NCBI GenBank assembly: GCA_016748015.1 | Contig: JAAOMT010000590.1 | Location: 553,912-617,911, forward strand | From: Geosiphon pyriformis | Taxonomy: Eukaryota; Glomeromycota; Glomeromycetes; Archaeosporales; Geosiphonaceae | DNA length: 64,000 bases | Reading direction: 5' to 3' | Shown here: one piece after another, positions 47,431-57,382 of the stretch | Layout: every line of letters starts with the position of its first letter | Position numbering within the stretch: the stretch's first letter is position 1 | Made by a program: the position numbers and the translations under genes | The notes under the pieces: model-generated | What the model was told of the DNA's origin: nothing | Seen by the model: the letters and a program-made list of their open reading frames with translations, nothing else | Database searches by the model: none

Positions 47431-49212
47431 GTTATTTAAACACTGGTGACAGTCAATTTGGATATGTCTTTGGTTACCACAATAGTGGCAGATATGCATT
47501 TTCTGTTGCCACTGTTGATTGGTTGATGAAGATGGATGCGGTTGATTTTGGCCACAATTAGGATGTCCTTGGTTATTGTGTCATTGTGGAGGCTGATAAA
47601 TGGTGTGATTGTTAGTTAAGTATCCTTTCAATCTCTTATTGATTGATTCACTGAACTTCTCCAATTTAGAATCCAATTCAGATGATCTGTTCATTACTAG
47701 ATTAATGGCTTGGGTATGGTTAGCCTCTGACTCAGTGGATTCAAAATCATTGGCGCATGTGACTGCATCTTGAAGCATGCCAGAATGCAATAGACGTATA
47801 TGTTGCAAGATGCTGCTGCATAGGCCATGGATAAACTGGTTGAGTATCTGTGGTGCTGTGAAATAGTCGTTGTCAATTGCTTGAATTTGGCGCAAGTTTC
47901 GATGGAAGCATCCCAGATAAGTGGTGACTGCTTTGGTTTTTCCTTGTTTCATGGTGGTAAATGCATTGACTAAGCAATTGATGCTGTTATTGTTGCTGAA
48001 GTATCTTAGGAATTCCACTTTGAAGGCATTAAAATCTTGTGGTTTATTAATCAAGCTCTGGTACCATGAATTGGCGGTATTCTTTAGAAAGTAGAGAATG
48101 GCTTGCATTGCTCGAGCATTATTCCATCCATTGGCTGCAATGGTTTTTTCTACATCATTCAGCCATATTTGAGCATCATCCTCTTCACCCATAAAGTTGT
48201 CAAGTTTTGCAATTGGTGCATAGGCCATTGGATCTAAGTTAGGTGGTTGGGGTAACTGTTGAAGCAGTTGTTGTTGTCCTGGCTGTTGGGATGGTAGCTG
48301 AAGTAGCTGCTGTATGGGTTTGGCTATGGGGTTAATCGGCAGTTGATCGATAACAATTACTGAAGGTAAGTTTTGCTGATTAATTAATTCGGGTTTTTGA
48401 TTTTTTGGATTTGGTGGCATTCGAATATTCAGAGTTTTGATTTCCAGATTTTCTAACTGTTGCTAAGTTTGAATGTCTGGGGTTTCAACTTCTGGGTTTT
48501 CAGGGATCAGATGTAGGTAAGTGAATTCTTGATTCTCTGATTCTTCTTCCTCCTTTTCTAATTCTGCTGCTTCCCACAGATCAGAGATTCTGAAATCTGG
48601 TGGAGATGGTGGTGATCGAAGTCCTGATGGGGTTGATGATCACAAATTAAATCCCTCAAAGTATTCACCATATGGTCCTAACAATTCTGTTTTCCTTTGT
48701 CTACTTTGGAATGGGAATTGTCCAAATGCTGATGTTACAGTTGATGAAAACGCGTCAGTTGATAATATGTTGATGGCGCTTCCAGATGTATAGTGATATG
48801 ATGGGTTACTTGGGAATTCAACTCTGTTTTTCTTCCAAGCAGGTGGCTGTATTTTTTGGGGTGTTACTGCTGGTGTTTGTAATTTTCTCTTGCCTTTACT
48901 AGTATATGTAATTGGATATCTTTGTTGAGTGTGATGTTCAATTTCTTTGTTGATCTTAGTGATGATAGATGCAAAATTATGGTTTGTTGGTAGGTTAGTG
49001 TTTTGAATTAATTTCTTATAGAAAGTTTTTCTTGCTGATTCAGTGTTCATTGGTGTTCCTAATAAAAAAGAAATCTTTTTGTTGATGTAGAAATTGAAGG
49101 CTGATTTGGCAGATATATGATTGTGGTTTAATCCCAAGTATTGACAATAGTGTTGAAATAAGAATTTTGCGAATTCTAAATGGTTTGCTCCTATAATTTC
49201 TGATTCTGCCAC
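47431..49212 (-). pseudogene. Gypsy-1 gag (capsid-like and zinc knuckle)
   Basis: ATG at 49212 (MAESEIIGANHLEFAKFLFQ) opens a frame running through to the protease with stops near 48640, 48465, 47580 and 47433. The first 190 codons are a conserved N-terminal part with a basic stretch (KGKRKLQ). From 48420 there is a Pro/Gln-rich linker, then a capsid-like retrotransposon gag domain (PIAKLDNFMGEEDDAQIWLN; ANSWYQSLINKP; FKVEFLRYF). A zinc knuckle CHYCGNQRHIQIDC (CX2CX4HX4C) lies at about 47445-47490. Gag forms the virus-like particle and packages the RNA. Confidence 0.8.
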
Positions 49213-49252
49213 TTTTGGTTTGGTGTTGTTGGTACTGGTTCTCTGTAGGATT

Positions 49253-49272
49253 ATACCTCACAGGGAGCACCA
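49253..49272 (-). promoter_or_regulatory. Gypsy-1 primer-binding site
   Basis: On the minus strand, two bases after the 5' LTR, the sequence TGGTGCTCCCTGTGAGGTAT begins with the TGG that pairs with a tRNA CCA end. The matching tRNA 3' end would read ...CACAGGGAGCACCA. The amino acid could not be assigned. The same site, partly decayed, is beside the Gypsy-2 LTR (about 52068-52086) and the Gypsy-3 LTR (about 34442). Confidence 0.7.
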
Positions 49273-49274
49273 AA

Positions 49275-50159
49275 TGTTACAGGTAATTATTTCTACTGTT
49301 GAATTAAATAACAAATCTGTAACTTGGTGCTTAAAAGCTACTTCCATTGAGGCTGTTCTGAAGGTGCTGTATCTGAAGGTTTTAATGGATCTGAAGGTTT
49401 TGGTTGAATCCTTTATATAATGGACAGAGATTCAATAGTGTCAATAGTAGATATATTTTCCAAGAGTTTTCTCAATTTCTTTTTCAGCATGGTGGCCAGA
49501 TTTAGTCTGGCAGTCATGCTTTTCTGGTAAGCTATCTGATAATATATAAAATCTTACCCATATTTCTGGGTCTTTTACCAGGCTATCCTTGACGTCAATA
49601 ACTCAGCGCTTAATCTTTTATCAATTAGTATATAACAACAAATCAAAATAAAATAAAAAAAAAGAAATAAAAGAAAATAAAGAAAGCAAAGAAATAAGCC
49701 AAGGTGATTTGCAAATTAGTATCCCGTCAATAGCCGTGATTAAGAGCTATTGTTCCAGCATGGTTAAGTATCAATTACTATCAACATGAAGAGTTGATAG
49801 TGGGGAAGTAGATGGAGATATAAAAATAATTATTTTATTTGATGATTGCGTTTCTAGGCTAAGAATTCTGTGGTATCAATTCTGTCTTTTCTGTTTCTAA
49901 CACTACTGCTATATATACATAATTGAGATTCCTCAATTCCTCGATTCTTTACAACAGGAATCCTGGAATTTCCGGAATCCTGCAATTCATTTGAGAGGAA
50001 TCCTGAAATTTTGGAATCTTGCAATTCCTCATTGAGAATCCTGAAATTTCTGGAATCCTGCAATTCCTGAGAAGAATCCTGGAATTTTACATTTACTACG
50101 CTTACTTCTGATTGGCTAATAATTATGCTAATATATTTTCTATATTTCTATAAGTAACA
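49275..50159 (-). repeat. Gypsy-1 5' LTR (885 bp)
   Basis: Termini are TGTTAC and GTAACA. It has the same length as the 3' LTR, with roughly fifty differences, nearly all transitions. It contains the promoter elements listed separately and four imperfect GGAATCCTGGAATT-type units (about 49955-50090). Confidence 0.93.
49908..50116 (-). promoter_or_regulatory. LTR promoter: CCAAT box and TATA region
   Basis: Read on the minus strand, TTAGCCAATCAGA (CCAAT at 50111-50115) is followed about 190 bases later by TTATGTATATATAGC (49908-49922). Both are kept in the other Gypsy-1 LTR and in the solo LTR, while in the Gypsy-2 LTRs the CCAAT box is changed. The order fits a U3 promoter. The transcription start is not known. 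Confidence 0.5.
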
Positions 50160-50896
50160 ATATGGTGGCTGGTAATCCTTCTGGTAAGCTATTCTCAAAT
50201 TTATGAGTGTTCTACCCTTGTTTTACGGGTCTTTTACCAGTCTCTATAATGTCTGTATCTTAACACTTAATCCTTTTAATTAATTAGTAAATAACAACAA
50301 AGCAAAAAATAAAAATAAAAAAAAAATAAAAAAATAAGAAATAAGCCAAGGCAATAATAGTTAATATTCTATTAATAGCTATAATCAAGAGCTATTGTTC
50401 CAGTATGGTTAAGTATCAATTACTATCAACATTTCATGTTGATAGTGGAGAGTAGATTTAAGATAGAGAATAATTATTTATTGATATTTTTAAATAGAAG
50501 GTTGCTTAGATCAAATTTAAACTAAGAGGTCCATAACTAAAGAATTCTAATAATTATAACTTGTAAGTCTAATTAACTCTAAGAGTCCTACTGACTCTGG
50601 AAGTCTAATTTTCTAGCTTCTGATATTACTGCTATATATACATAAATTTTATTGTATGAAATTCCTTGAATTTCCTCAATTTTCTAGCCAGAAATCTTGA
50701 AATTCTTGGAATCTTGCAATTCTTTTGAGAAGAATTCTGAAATTCTGGAATTCTGCAATTTCTCATATGAGAATCCTGAAATTCTTGAAATCCTGCAATT
50801 TTTTTGAGAGAAATCCTGAAATTCTACTTTTACTACATTTATTTTGATTGGTTAATTTATATACTAATATTTAATTCCTATATTTTATGAGTAACA
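50160..50896 (-). repeat. Gypsy-2 3' LTR, second fragment
   Basis: Continues the LTR broken at 39972 (ATATGGTGGCTGGTAATCC matches TAGTAACTGGTAATC at about 52289) and ends GTAACA at 50891-50896. It keeps the TATATATA region at about 50630 and repeat units with GAATTCTGAAATTC spacing. Confidence 0.85.
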
Positions 50897-52088
50897 TTAT
50901 TTCCTTCTTTAATATTGAGCTCCTGCAAAATTTTCTAAATTTCTTTTTTGTATTAATGTTGTTGCTGTAATTTTTATTGCTATTTGTAAATTTAATTTTA
51001 TACATGACTAAAGTTTTTAACTATAGTGGTCTGTCCAGAATATCAATTTCAAATCTTGTATCTGTATTATGTGCATGTTTACACATAATGTCTTCATTAT
51101 TATTACTGAATTAAGTTAATTCCTGTTCCATTGTAAGATCTAAAAGTGTAATATATTGTTTAGTGTTTGAAGTGGAGTTTGAATTTGTTGTTGGTGGAGT
51201 TTAAATTGTTATTGTCATTAGCAGAGTTTGAATCATTGTCATTATTGGTGGAGTTTGAATTAAGATTAAGTTCCAATTTCAATTTTCATTTGTTCTTGCT
51301 AATTGGCTTTTTTTCGAATATATAATACATAAGAGTAGATTGTAACTTGGGCTATCAAGTGAGTTTTGATAATTTGTTGATCAATTTTGGTACTACTGAT
51401 TCTCAAATTTCTTTTTCTTCTCTAAGTCTTTTTTGTATTGACACTTTCCTAATGCTAACTTTTGGCATGGAAGAAGACAATCTTTGCACAGGTAAGTATG
51501 AATTTGAGTAGTTTTTTTTTGGAATTCTTCCAATAGGTTTTTAAATAATCGGAGTTTTGAATTTCTAGAGATTTGACGGATTTTATCTGAGGTAAGTTTT
51601 CTTCTACACTAATGGAGTTGGAATTTATTAGGTTTCAAATGTTCAGGTTTTGAACTATCAGGTCTTGAAGAATTAGAGTTTTAATGAGTTTTTATTGAAG
51701 ATAAGTTTCTTTATATGATAGTAGGATTGGAATTATCGGGTTTTAAATAATTTTTGGAGTTTTTTAATTTAACAAGTTTATTAAAGATAAGTTTTTTATA
51801 CAATAGTGGGGTTGAAATTATCAGGTTTCGAATAAACAGAGTTTTAATTTAACAAGTTTTTTTTTTAATGAGTTTATCAATGGTAATTTTCGAATGTTTG
51901 AGGTTTTAATAATCGAATTTTGAATGATCAGAGTTTCAATTTAATGAGTTTTTCAAAGATAATGATAAAAATAAAGATTTTGTGAATCCTAAGTAATTTT
52001 CTCTTGTTTTTTCTTGGTCTGCCACTTTTGGATAATTGTTGATTGGTGCTGGTTCTCTGTAGGATTATATCTCACAGGGAGCATCAAA
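50897..52088 (-). pseudogene. Gypsy-2 internal remnant
   Basis: About 1.2 kb instead of more than 8 kb. From left to right (3' to 5' of the element) it holds the polypurine tract and the GAGCTCCTG end of the extra ORF. A piece at about 51040-51190 matches the start of the dUTPase and the linker before it in Gypsy-1 (compare 45180-45310). A low-complexity part with repeated GAGTTTT/GATAAGTTTT phrases (51480-51960) follows, and then the primer-binding site beside the right LTR. RT, RNase H and integrase are missing. It is a deletion derivative; how it arose cannot be seen. Confidence 0.7.
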
Positions 52089-52981
52089 TGTTACAAGTGA
52101 TTATTTGGGTCTCAAAGCAAATAACAAACCCATAACTTGGTGCTTGATTGATAGTTTGGTGTTGATATCTAAAGGTTTTGTTGATCTGAAGGTTTGATTG
52201 TGAAGTTTTTTGTATAATAGACAGAGATTCAATAATTGTTTTAGTAGTCTCCCAGAATTGCAATTTCATCAAATTTCTTTCTCAGCATAGTAACTGGTAA
52301 TCTTTCTGGTAAATTATCCTTAAATTTATAAATGTTCTACCCTTGTTTCATGGGTTTTTTACCAGTCCCTATGACATCTGTATCTTAGCACTTAATCCTT
52401 TTAATCAATTAGTAAATAACAACAAAGCAAGAAATGAAAATAAAAGAAAAATAAGAAAATAAGAAATAAGCCAAGACAATAATGGTTAGTATCCTATCAA
52501 TAACCATGATTAAGAGTTATTGTTCCAGTATAGTTAAGTATCAATTACTATTAACACTTTATATTAATAGTGAAAAGTGAATTTGAGATAAAGAATAATT
52601 ATTTATTGATATTTTTGAATAGAAAATTGCTTAGATCAAATCTAAACTAAAAGATCCATAACTAAAGAATTCTAATAATTATGACTTGTGAGTCTAATTG
52701 ACTCTAAGAATCCTACTGACTCTAGAAGTCTAATTTTTTAGCTTCTGATACTACTGCTATATATACATAAATTTTATTGTATAAGATTTCTTGAATTTCT
52801 CAATTTTCTAGCCAGGAATCCTGGAATTCTTAGAATCCTGCAATTCCTCATATAAGAATTCTGAAATTCCTGGAATTCTGCAATTTCTCTAAAAGGAATC
52901 CTGGAATTCTACTTTTACTACATTTATTCTAATTGACTAATTTATGTACTAATATTTAATTCCTATATTCTATGAATAACA
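52089..52981 (-). repeat. Gypsy-2 5' LTR (893 bp)
   Basis: Begins TGTTACAAGTGATTATTTGG and ends GAATAACA, followed by the target duplication ATAT (52982-52985). Related to but distinct from the Gypsy-1 LTR, mainly in the first 200 bases. Confidence 0.88.
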
Positions 52982-52985
52982 ATAT

Positions 52986-53349
52986 ACTTAAAAAAGCAAT
53001 TAAAAAAATCTTGTTTATAAACAAAAACTTGTTATATAAAAAACAACTAAAGTTCTATGGTTACTTTGATAAAATTATAGAAAACATAAAGTTCATAAAA
53101 AAAACAATTTCTAAAATACAGATAAAAATTTTAAGTATTATATAACTAGATATTTTAAGAGTTTTGACTATTGCTAAAAGAACCAAAACTTTTATATAAA
53201 AATTTAATCTCTTAGATACAAAACTTATTTTATCTACAAAAAATTTTACCAAATTAATTAGTTTTGAATTAAATAAAATTTTTTAAATAGATTATTTTAC
53301 AATAATTTGATTTTACAGAAACTTAATTTCTTTAAAAAAGATAATATTA
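52986..53349 (+). pseudogene. Gypsy-3 3' internal end
   Basis: Continues Gypsy-3 after the nested insertion and runs into its right LTR. AT-rich, no ORF kept. The purine-rich TTTAAAAAAGATAA just before the LTR may be the polypurine tract. Confidence 0.5.
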
Positions 53350-54030
53350 TGATTAAAACTTATAATTTTTATTAGCTATTATATATATTAATTATTAATA
53401 TTATATAATTAGTTATTCTATTTTTAGATAGTAATTATTAACTTAATTATTAACTTAATTGTTGACTTGATCAATAATGTAATTGTTAATTTAATTACTG
53501 ATTTGGTCATTAATTACTTTTAATAACTATATAAATAATAAGTCTCTTAACTATAAAAATACATAATTAAAGTAATAAAATAAAACCTACTATTAATTAC
53601 TTCTTTTTATATTGTTTATTTTTTTTTCAAGTATTTAAATATTTTAAAATAAAAGATTACTTGTTGACATTTACATACTTTATTTTTTTTTTAATTTGTA
53701 TTGTTAAAATTAATTTAAAAAACAATTGCTTGTTTTTATAATTTATTAAATAAAATAATAATTAAAAAGTACAATAATATCTGTTATTGATTTTAAAAAT
53801 TATTAAATTAAAGCATAGAATAATAATAGCAATGTTATTTTATTAACAATTACAGACTATTTCTTTATTTTTAAATTTTCAAAAAAAATTAATAACTGTA
53901 ATTTTCATAAGACTAATTATATATATATATTTAATTTATTTATTTATTATAATTTTTCTTTATTTATTTTTATTATTCTATAATTTTGTTTTTTTTATTA
54001 TCTATTAGTTTGTTACTTCAATTTATAATC
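53350..54030 (+). repeat. Gypsy-3 right (3') LTR
   Basis: Begins TGATTAAAACTTATAATTT; aligned with 33781-34435 over its whole length. The exact end is uncertain by a few bases (CTATAACA on the left copy, TTTATAATC here). Confidence 0.72.
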
Positions 54031-55308
54031 TTAAATTAAATAAATTTTTTTTAATAATAAAAATTTTTTTAATTAAACATAAATTATATTTAATAATTAA
54101 TTTATAAAAACAATATTAAATTTTTTAAAATTTAATTGTCTTATAATATACAAATTAATACAAAATATTTAAAATTAAAATTTATTCTTAAAATAAAATA
54201 TATTTAATAAATTATTAATAAAAAAACCATTATTTTTATAAAAAATTATTTAAAAAATTTATAAAAATTTCAATAAAATATTAAAATAGAATTTATAATA
54301 TTTAACTTAAAATTTGTAAATCCAATAACTTGTAATTAAAAACTCTATTAAAAATATTATTAATATTTATAAATATTATTATAAAAGTTACTTATATTTA
54401 AATTAGTCTATTTAAGTATTTTTAATTTATATAACAATAAATAATACTAAGTTTTATTAAATTTTTTAAGTAAATTGATTTTTAACTTTAAATTTTTTTT
54501 TTTTAACAAGTTTTATTTATTATATATACTTTTAAACCAAATTAAATTTTATAATTAATTATAAATTATAAAACTATTAAAACCAAATAAAAAATTATTT
54601 GTTTAAGATAATTTTTTTAATACTATAATAAAAACTTAATATTAAAGTCTGTTTTTTTAAATTTAATTAACAAAAAAAACTTTAAAATATTTAAATAATT
54701 TATTTATTTTACAATAAAAATAAACAAATTATTAATATTTAAAAAAATTTTACTGATTTTTTGGTTAATAAAAATAATTACAGTTTTAATATTATTAACA
54801 AATATATTAGCTATTAAATAAAAAATTAAATTTAGTTTTAATTTTTTTAATTTTGACAACAAACTTAAGATTAATTCTATAAATATTTAAACTTTTATGT
54901 TTTTTGATTTTATACAAAAAAAAATTCGTTAAAATAATAATAAAAATTTTTTTAATCCAAATTATTATGTACTTTATAATTATTTGTTAAATTAAAATTT
55001 GTTATAATTTTATTAATTCTGTTATTATAAATATTGTCAAAAAATTCGATAAATTTTTTATATATTTGGCTTAAAGATTAGTTTATTTTTTATAATTAAA
55101 TAATTTAAACTTATCTTTTAAAATAAGTATTATAAAATATTTTTAATTATATAAATTTTATTATAAATAAAATTTTCTATATTTTTAGTTATATAAATTT
55201 TTATTTTGAATTTTTTAACTACTTATAATTTATAGAGCTTAAATATTTAATAATTTTTTTATGTTAAATAAGATTAAAAAAATAACTATACAAAATAATA
55301 TAAATAAA
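54031..55308. other. AT-rich DNA, no gene seen
   Basis: Almost pure A/T sequence between the LTR nest and LINE-C. No ORF or motif was recognised on either strand. Confidence 0.6.
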
Positions 55309-55528
55309 AACATCTTTCTCTCGTCGATCCCCTGGCTGCTGCGAGAGCAAAGAATTTTTTTAGAAGAAATTGCTTTACTTTATTTCTTTACCCTTTATTC
55401 ATCAAGTCATTTCTTCTAATATACCTCTATTTGTCGCAATAGAACTAGTAAGCTCTTTTGCTGGTGGTTCTGGCTTGGTTTCGGCTGGTTTGGGGACCTA
55501 TCAGAGTGTGAAAAAGAAGCACGTGGAT

Positions 55529-57382
55529 ATGGTCTACTCTTGGAGTGCATCTTACAAGAAACCAAAAAAGCCTGCTGTTAGTAATATGGTCGATTTGTCT
55601 GCTGGATCGCTGAGCCTAGAGAATATTGATGGTGCTAGTACCAAGCCTGTGGTGTCCTGGGGCAGTGAAGTTGGCAGTATTGCTAGTAGTGTCAGTGGTC
55701 TCTCGGATGTCGAAAATATGGCGAACACGGTGGCTGAAGAAATCTGCTATGCAGAATCAGATAAAAACATTGGCATGGATGAAACTATGCTGAGGAAGAC
55801 TCATACTCAAACATACATGCTGGACAACCTACCAAAGCAATCTTTGTTTGACCATATGAGTGATGACAATAATGTGCTGGAGCTTCCTCCCCCTAAATTC
55901 GATGGTGTCAATCAGGTGCCACATATCAGGTCATGTGCCCTGGTAAAAAGGAATTTCGAGCCAGTAAAATTTTTTGCATTGGATATTGATGTTTTAACAG
56001 TATCTGGGAAGACAAATGTTGATAAGTTGATGGCAATTAAAAAAATTTTTTATCGAATTGATGAATTTGGGGGAGTTTTGACTCCTTCAAAATTTCCTGG
56101 CATAATAAGATCTACATTCACTTCTGAATTAAGTTTGGGCAGGGCAAAAGATATGGCGATCAGTGAAAAAATCATGGTAAATAATAATCTTAGAAAGGTA
56201 AACAGTCATTCGGATCGGGAGGTGATAATCAAAGAGATCCCTGTTGATCTTCTCAAATCTGTGGTTGAGGCAGTGTTTTCTAAATTTGGAAAAATTGTAT
56301 CAATCAAGATGCAGTTTATTGGTCTTTGACAAAAGGCTCTGGTAAAATTTGAATCATCGGAGGTAGCTGATTTGGTCACAGCTAGATGGTCTGTTTTTGT
56401 GGGAAAAAATTCTGTTCGTGTAGCAAAGACTGTCGATGATAAACAATCATGGGTATCAAGGGATAGGTTTTAGGCTTTGTTGTATACTCTTCCAATTGGC
56501 ATGACTGCTTATGATTTGTCTGAATTGGTGGAGACTTATGGTGAGAAAACTTGTTTTATAGGCTGTAATCCAACTTCATATGTTTGTGATTGGTGTGCTG
56601 TAATTTGTTTTGAAAGTGAGGCATCCAAGTTGGCTGCTATTGGTTTGGTTCCGGCCTTTAAGGGTGTGGGCTTGCATTGGGCTGGTCTTTCTTTGGCCAG
56701 TTGTGTTCATTGCAAACTGTTTGGTCATATTGCCGTTAACTGTTCTGTGGATAGGGGGTCTGGTGGTCATGGGAAACGTGTGGTGACTTCTCAGAATAGG
56801 GTGCAGTTGGCCAATATTTATAGAAAGAAGCAGATGCCAATTGTTTGCCCAGTTTCTTTTGGTGGAAAGACATGGGCCCAAATGGCAGGTGGCTCTCCTC
56901 CTCATGTTGTCTTTTCAAGTACTTTTGGTGTTGGTTTGATTTTTGGTTCGAAAGCTTTCTCGATGGATTTCTCCTTGTCTGGTGCCATTGATTTGGGTGG
57001 TCAACTGGCTGTACTGAAATGCTCTATGGAAATTCTTTTGGATCAGGTCTCACTTATTTTGAAGAAATTGAGTTTTGTTGACTTGGTGTCATTGGTGCCC
57101 CTTCTCTCAGCTCTTCCTTTAGTGTCTTCAACTGCTGTTGTTTTAGATATGAACTCAGGTTTGGCTTCAGATGGTATGTTGTCATCATCTGTCTCCTCCC
57201 TTCCCAACGTTGGTGAGTTGTTTGTTGACTTCAGTCTGAGCAGTTCTAAGGTTCTGACTGCCAAGATTGGCAGTTTGGAGTCAAATATAGTGGCTCTGGA
57301 GGCTTTAATTTGCTCAGTTTTGGGTAGATTGGATCATTTGCATTCTGGATCGGGTTCATCGGCTCTTTCTTTGTCTCAATGA
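55529..57382 (+). pseudogene. LINE-C ORF1: RNA-binding Gag-like protein, two stops
   Basis: The first in-frame ATG is 55529 (MVYSWSASYKKPKKPAVSNM); the frame is open 160 bases further upstream but without ATG. About 617 codons to the TGA at 57380-57382. Stops are at about 56327 (TGA at the Trp of LWQKA in LINE-A) and 56471 (TAG). The RRM-like part reads VIIKEIPVDLLKSVVEAV...KIVSIKMQFIGL. The zinc knuckle CVHCKLFGHIAVNC is complete here (CX2CX4HX4C). The C-terminus has leucine-spaced helices (LAVLKCSMEILLDQVSLIL; LTAKIGSLESNIVALE). The stop overlaps the ORF2 start as ATGA. Confidence 0.87.

Larger units (their letters stand above)
39973..50159 (-). mobile_element. Gypsy-1: structurally complete 10.2-kb Ty3/gypsy retrotransposon with dUTPase (inactive)
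   Basis: Two LTRs of exactly 885 bp enclose 8.4 kb of internal DNA. Read on the minus strand the order is 5' LTR, primer-binding site, gag, protease, cysteine-rich module, dUTPase, RT, RNase H, integrase, an extra ORF, polypurine tract and 3' LTR. RT and RNase H lie before integrase, which defines Ty3/gypsy. It is inserted in an LTR of Gypsy-2; the flanks ATGT (39969-39972) and ATAT (50160-50163) fit a 4-base target duplication with one later change. Many in-frame stops and a few frameshifts, plus loss of the first RT catalytic Asp, make it inactive. Confidence 0.92.
39773..52981 (-). mobile_element. Gypsy-2: internally deleted LTR retrotransposon, host of the inner element
   Basis: The left LTR is split: 39773-39972 and 50160-50896, with the inner element between. 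The right LTR is 52089-52981. Both begin TGTTA(T/C)AAGTGATTATTTGGG and end TAACA. ATAT stands on both outer sides (39769-39772 and 52982-52985) as a 4-base target duplication. Between the LTRs only about 1.2 kb of internal sequence remains (50897-52088). Direction is set by the primer-binding site beside the right LTR and the polypurine tract beside the left one. Confidence 0.85.
33781..54030 (+). mobile_element. Gypsy-3: outer, heavily decayed Ty3/gypsy element of a three-level nest
   Basis: Two direct repeats of about 650-680 bp, at 33781-34435 and 53350-54030, frame the whole nest and are the LTRs of the oldest element. Its own sequence is 33781-39772 plus 52986-54030; the rest (39773-52985) is a later insertion flanked by ATAT on both sides. 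Just after the left LTR, GTGGTGTTTTTTGTGA (about 34441) looks like a decayed version of the primer-binding site TGGTGCTCCCTGTGA of the inner element. The coding order on the plus strand is protease region, cysteine-rich part, RT, RNase H, integrase, which is the Ty3/gypsy order. The element has lost most G and C. Confidence 0.8.

Noticed and set aside
47188-47561. Plus-strand frames opposite the gag/protease junction
   Set aside because: They are the antisense of the tyrosine/proline/glutamine repeat of the minus-strand element.
33781-54030. Single very large LTR element with unusual internal genes
   Set aside because: Opposite coding directions, split LTRs and matching ATAT duplications show nested separate insertions.
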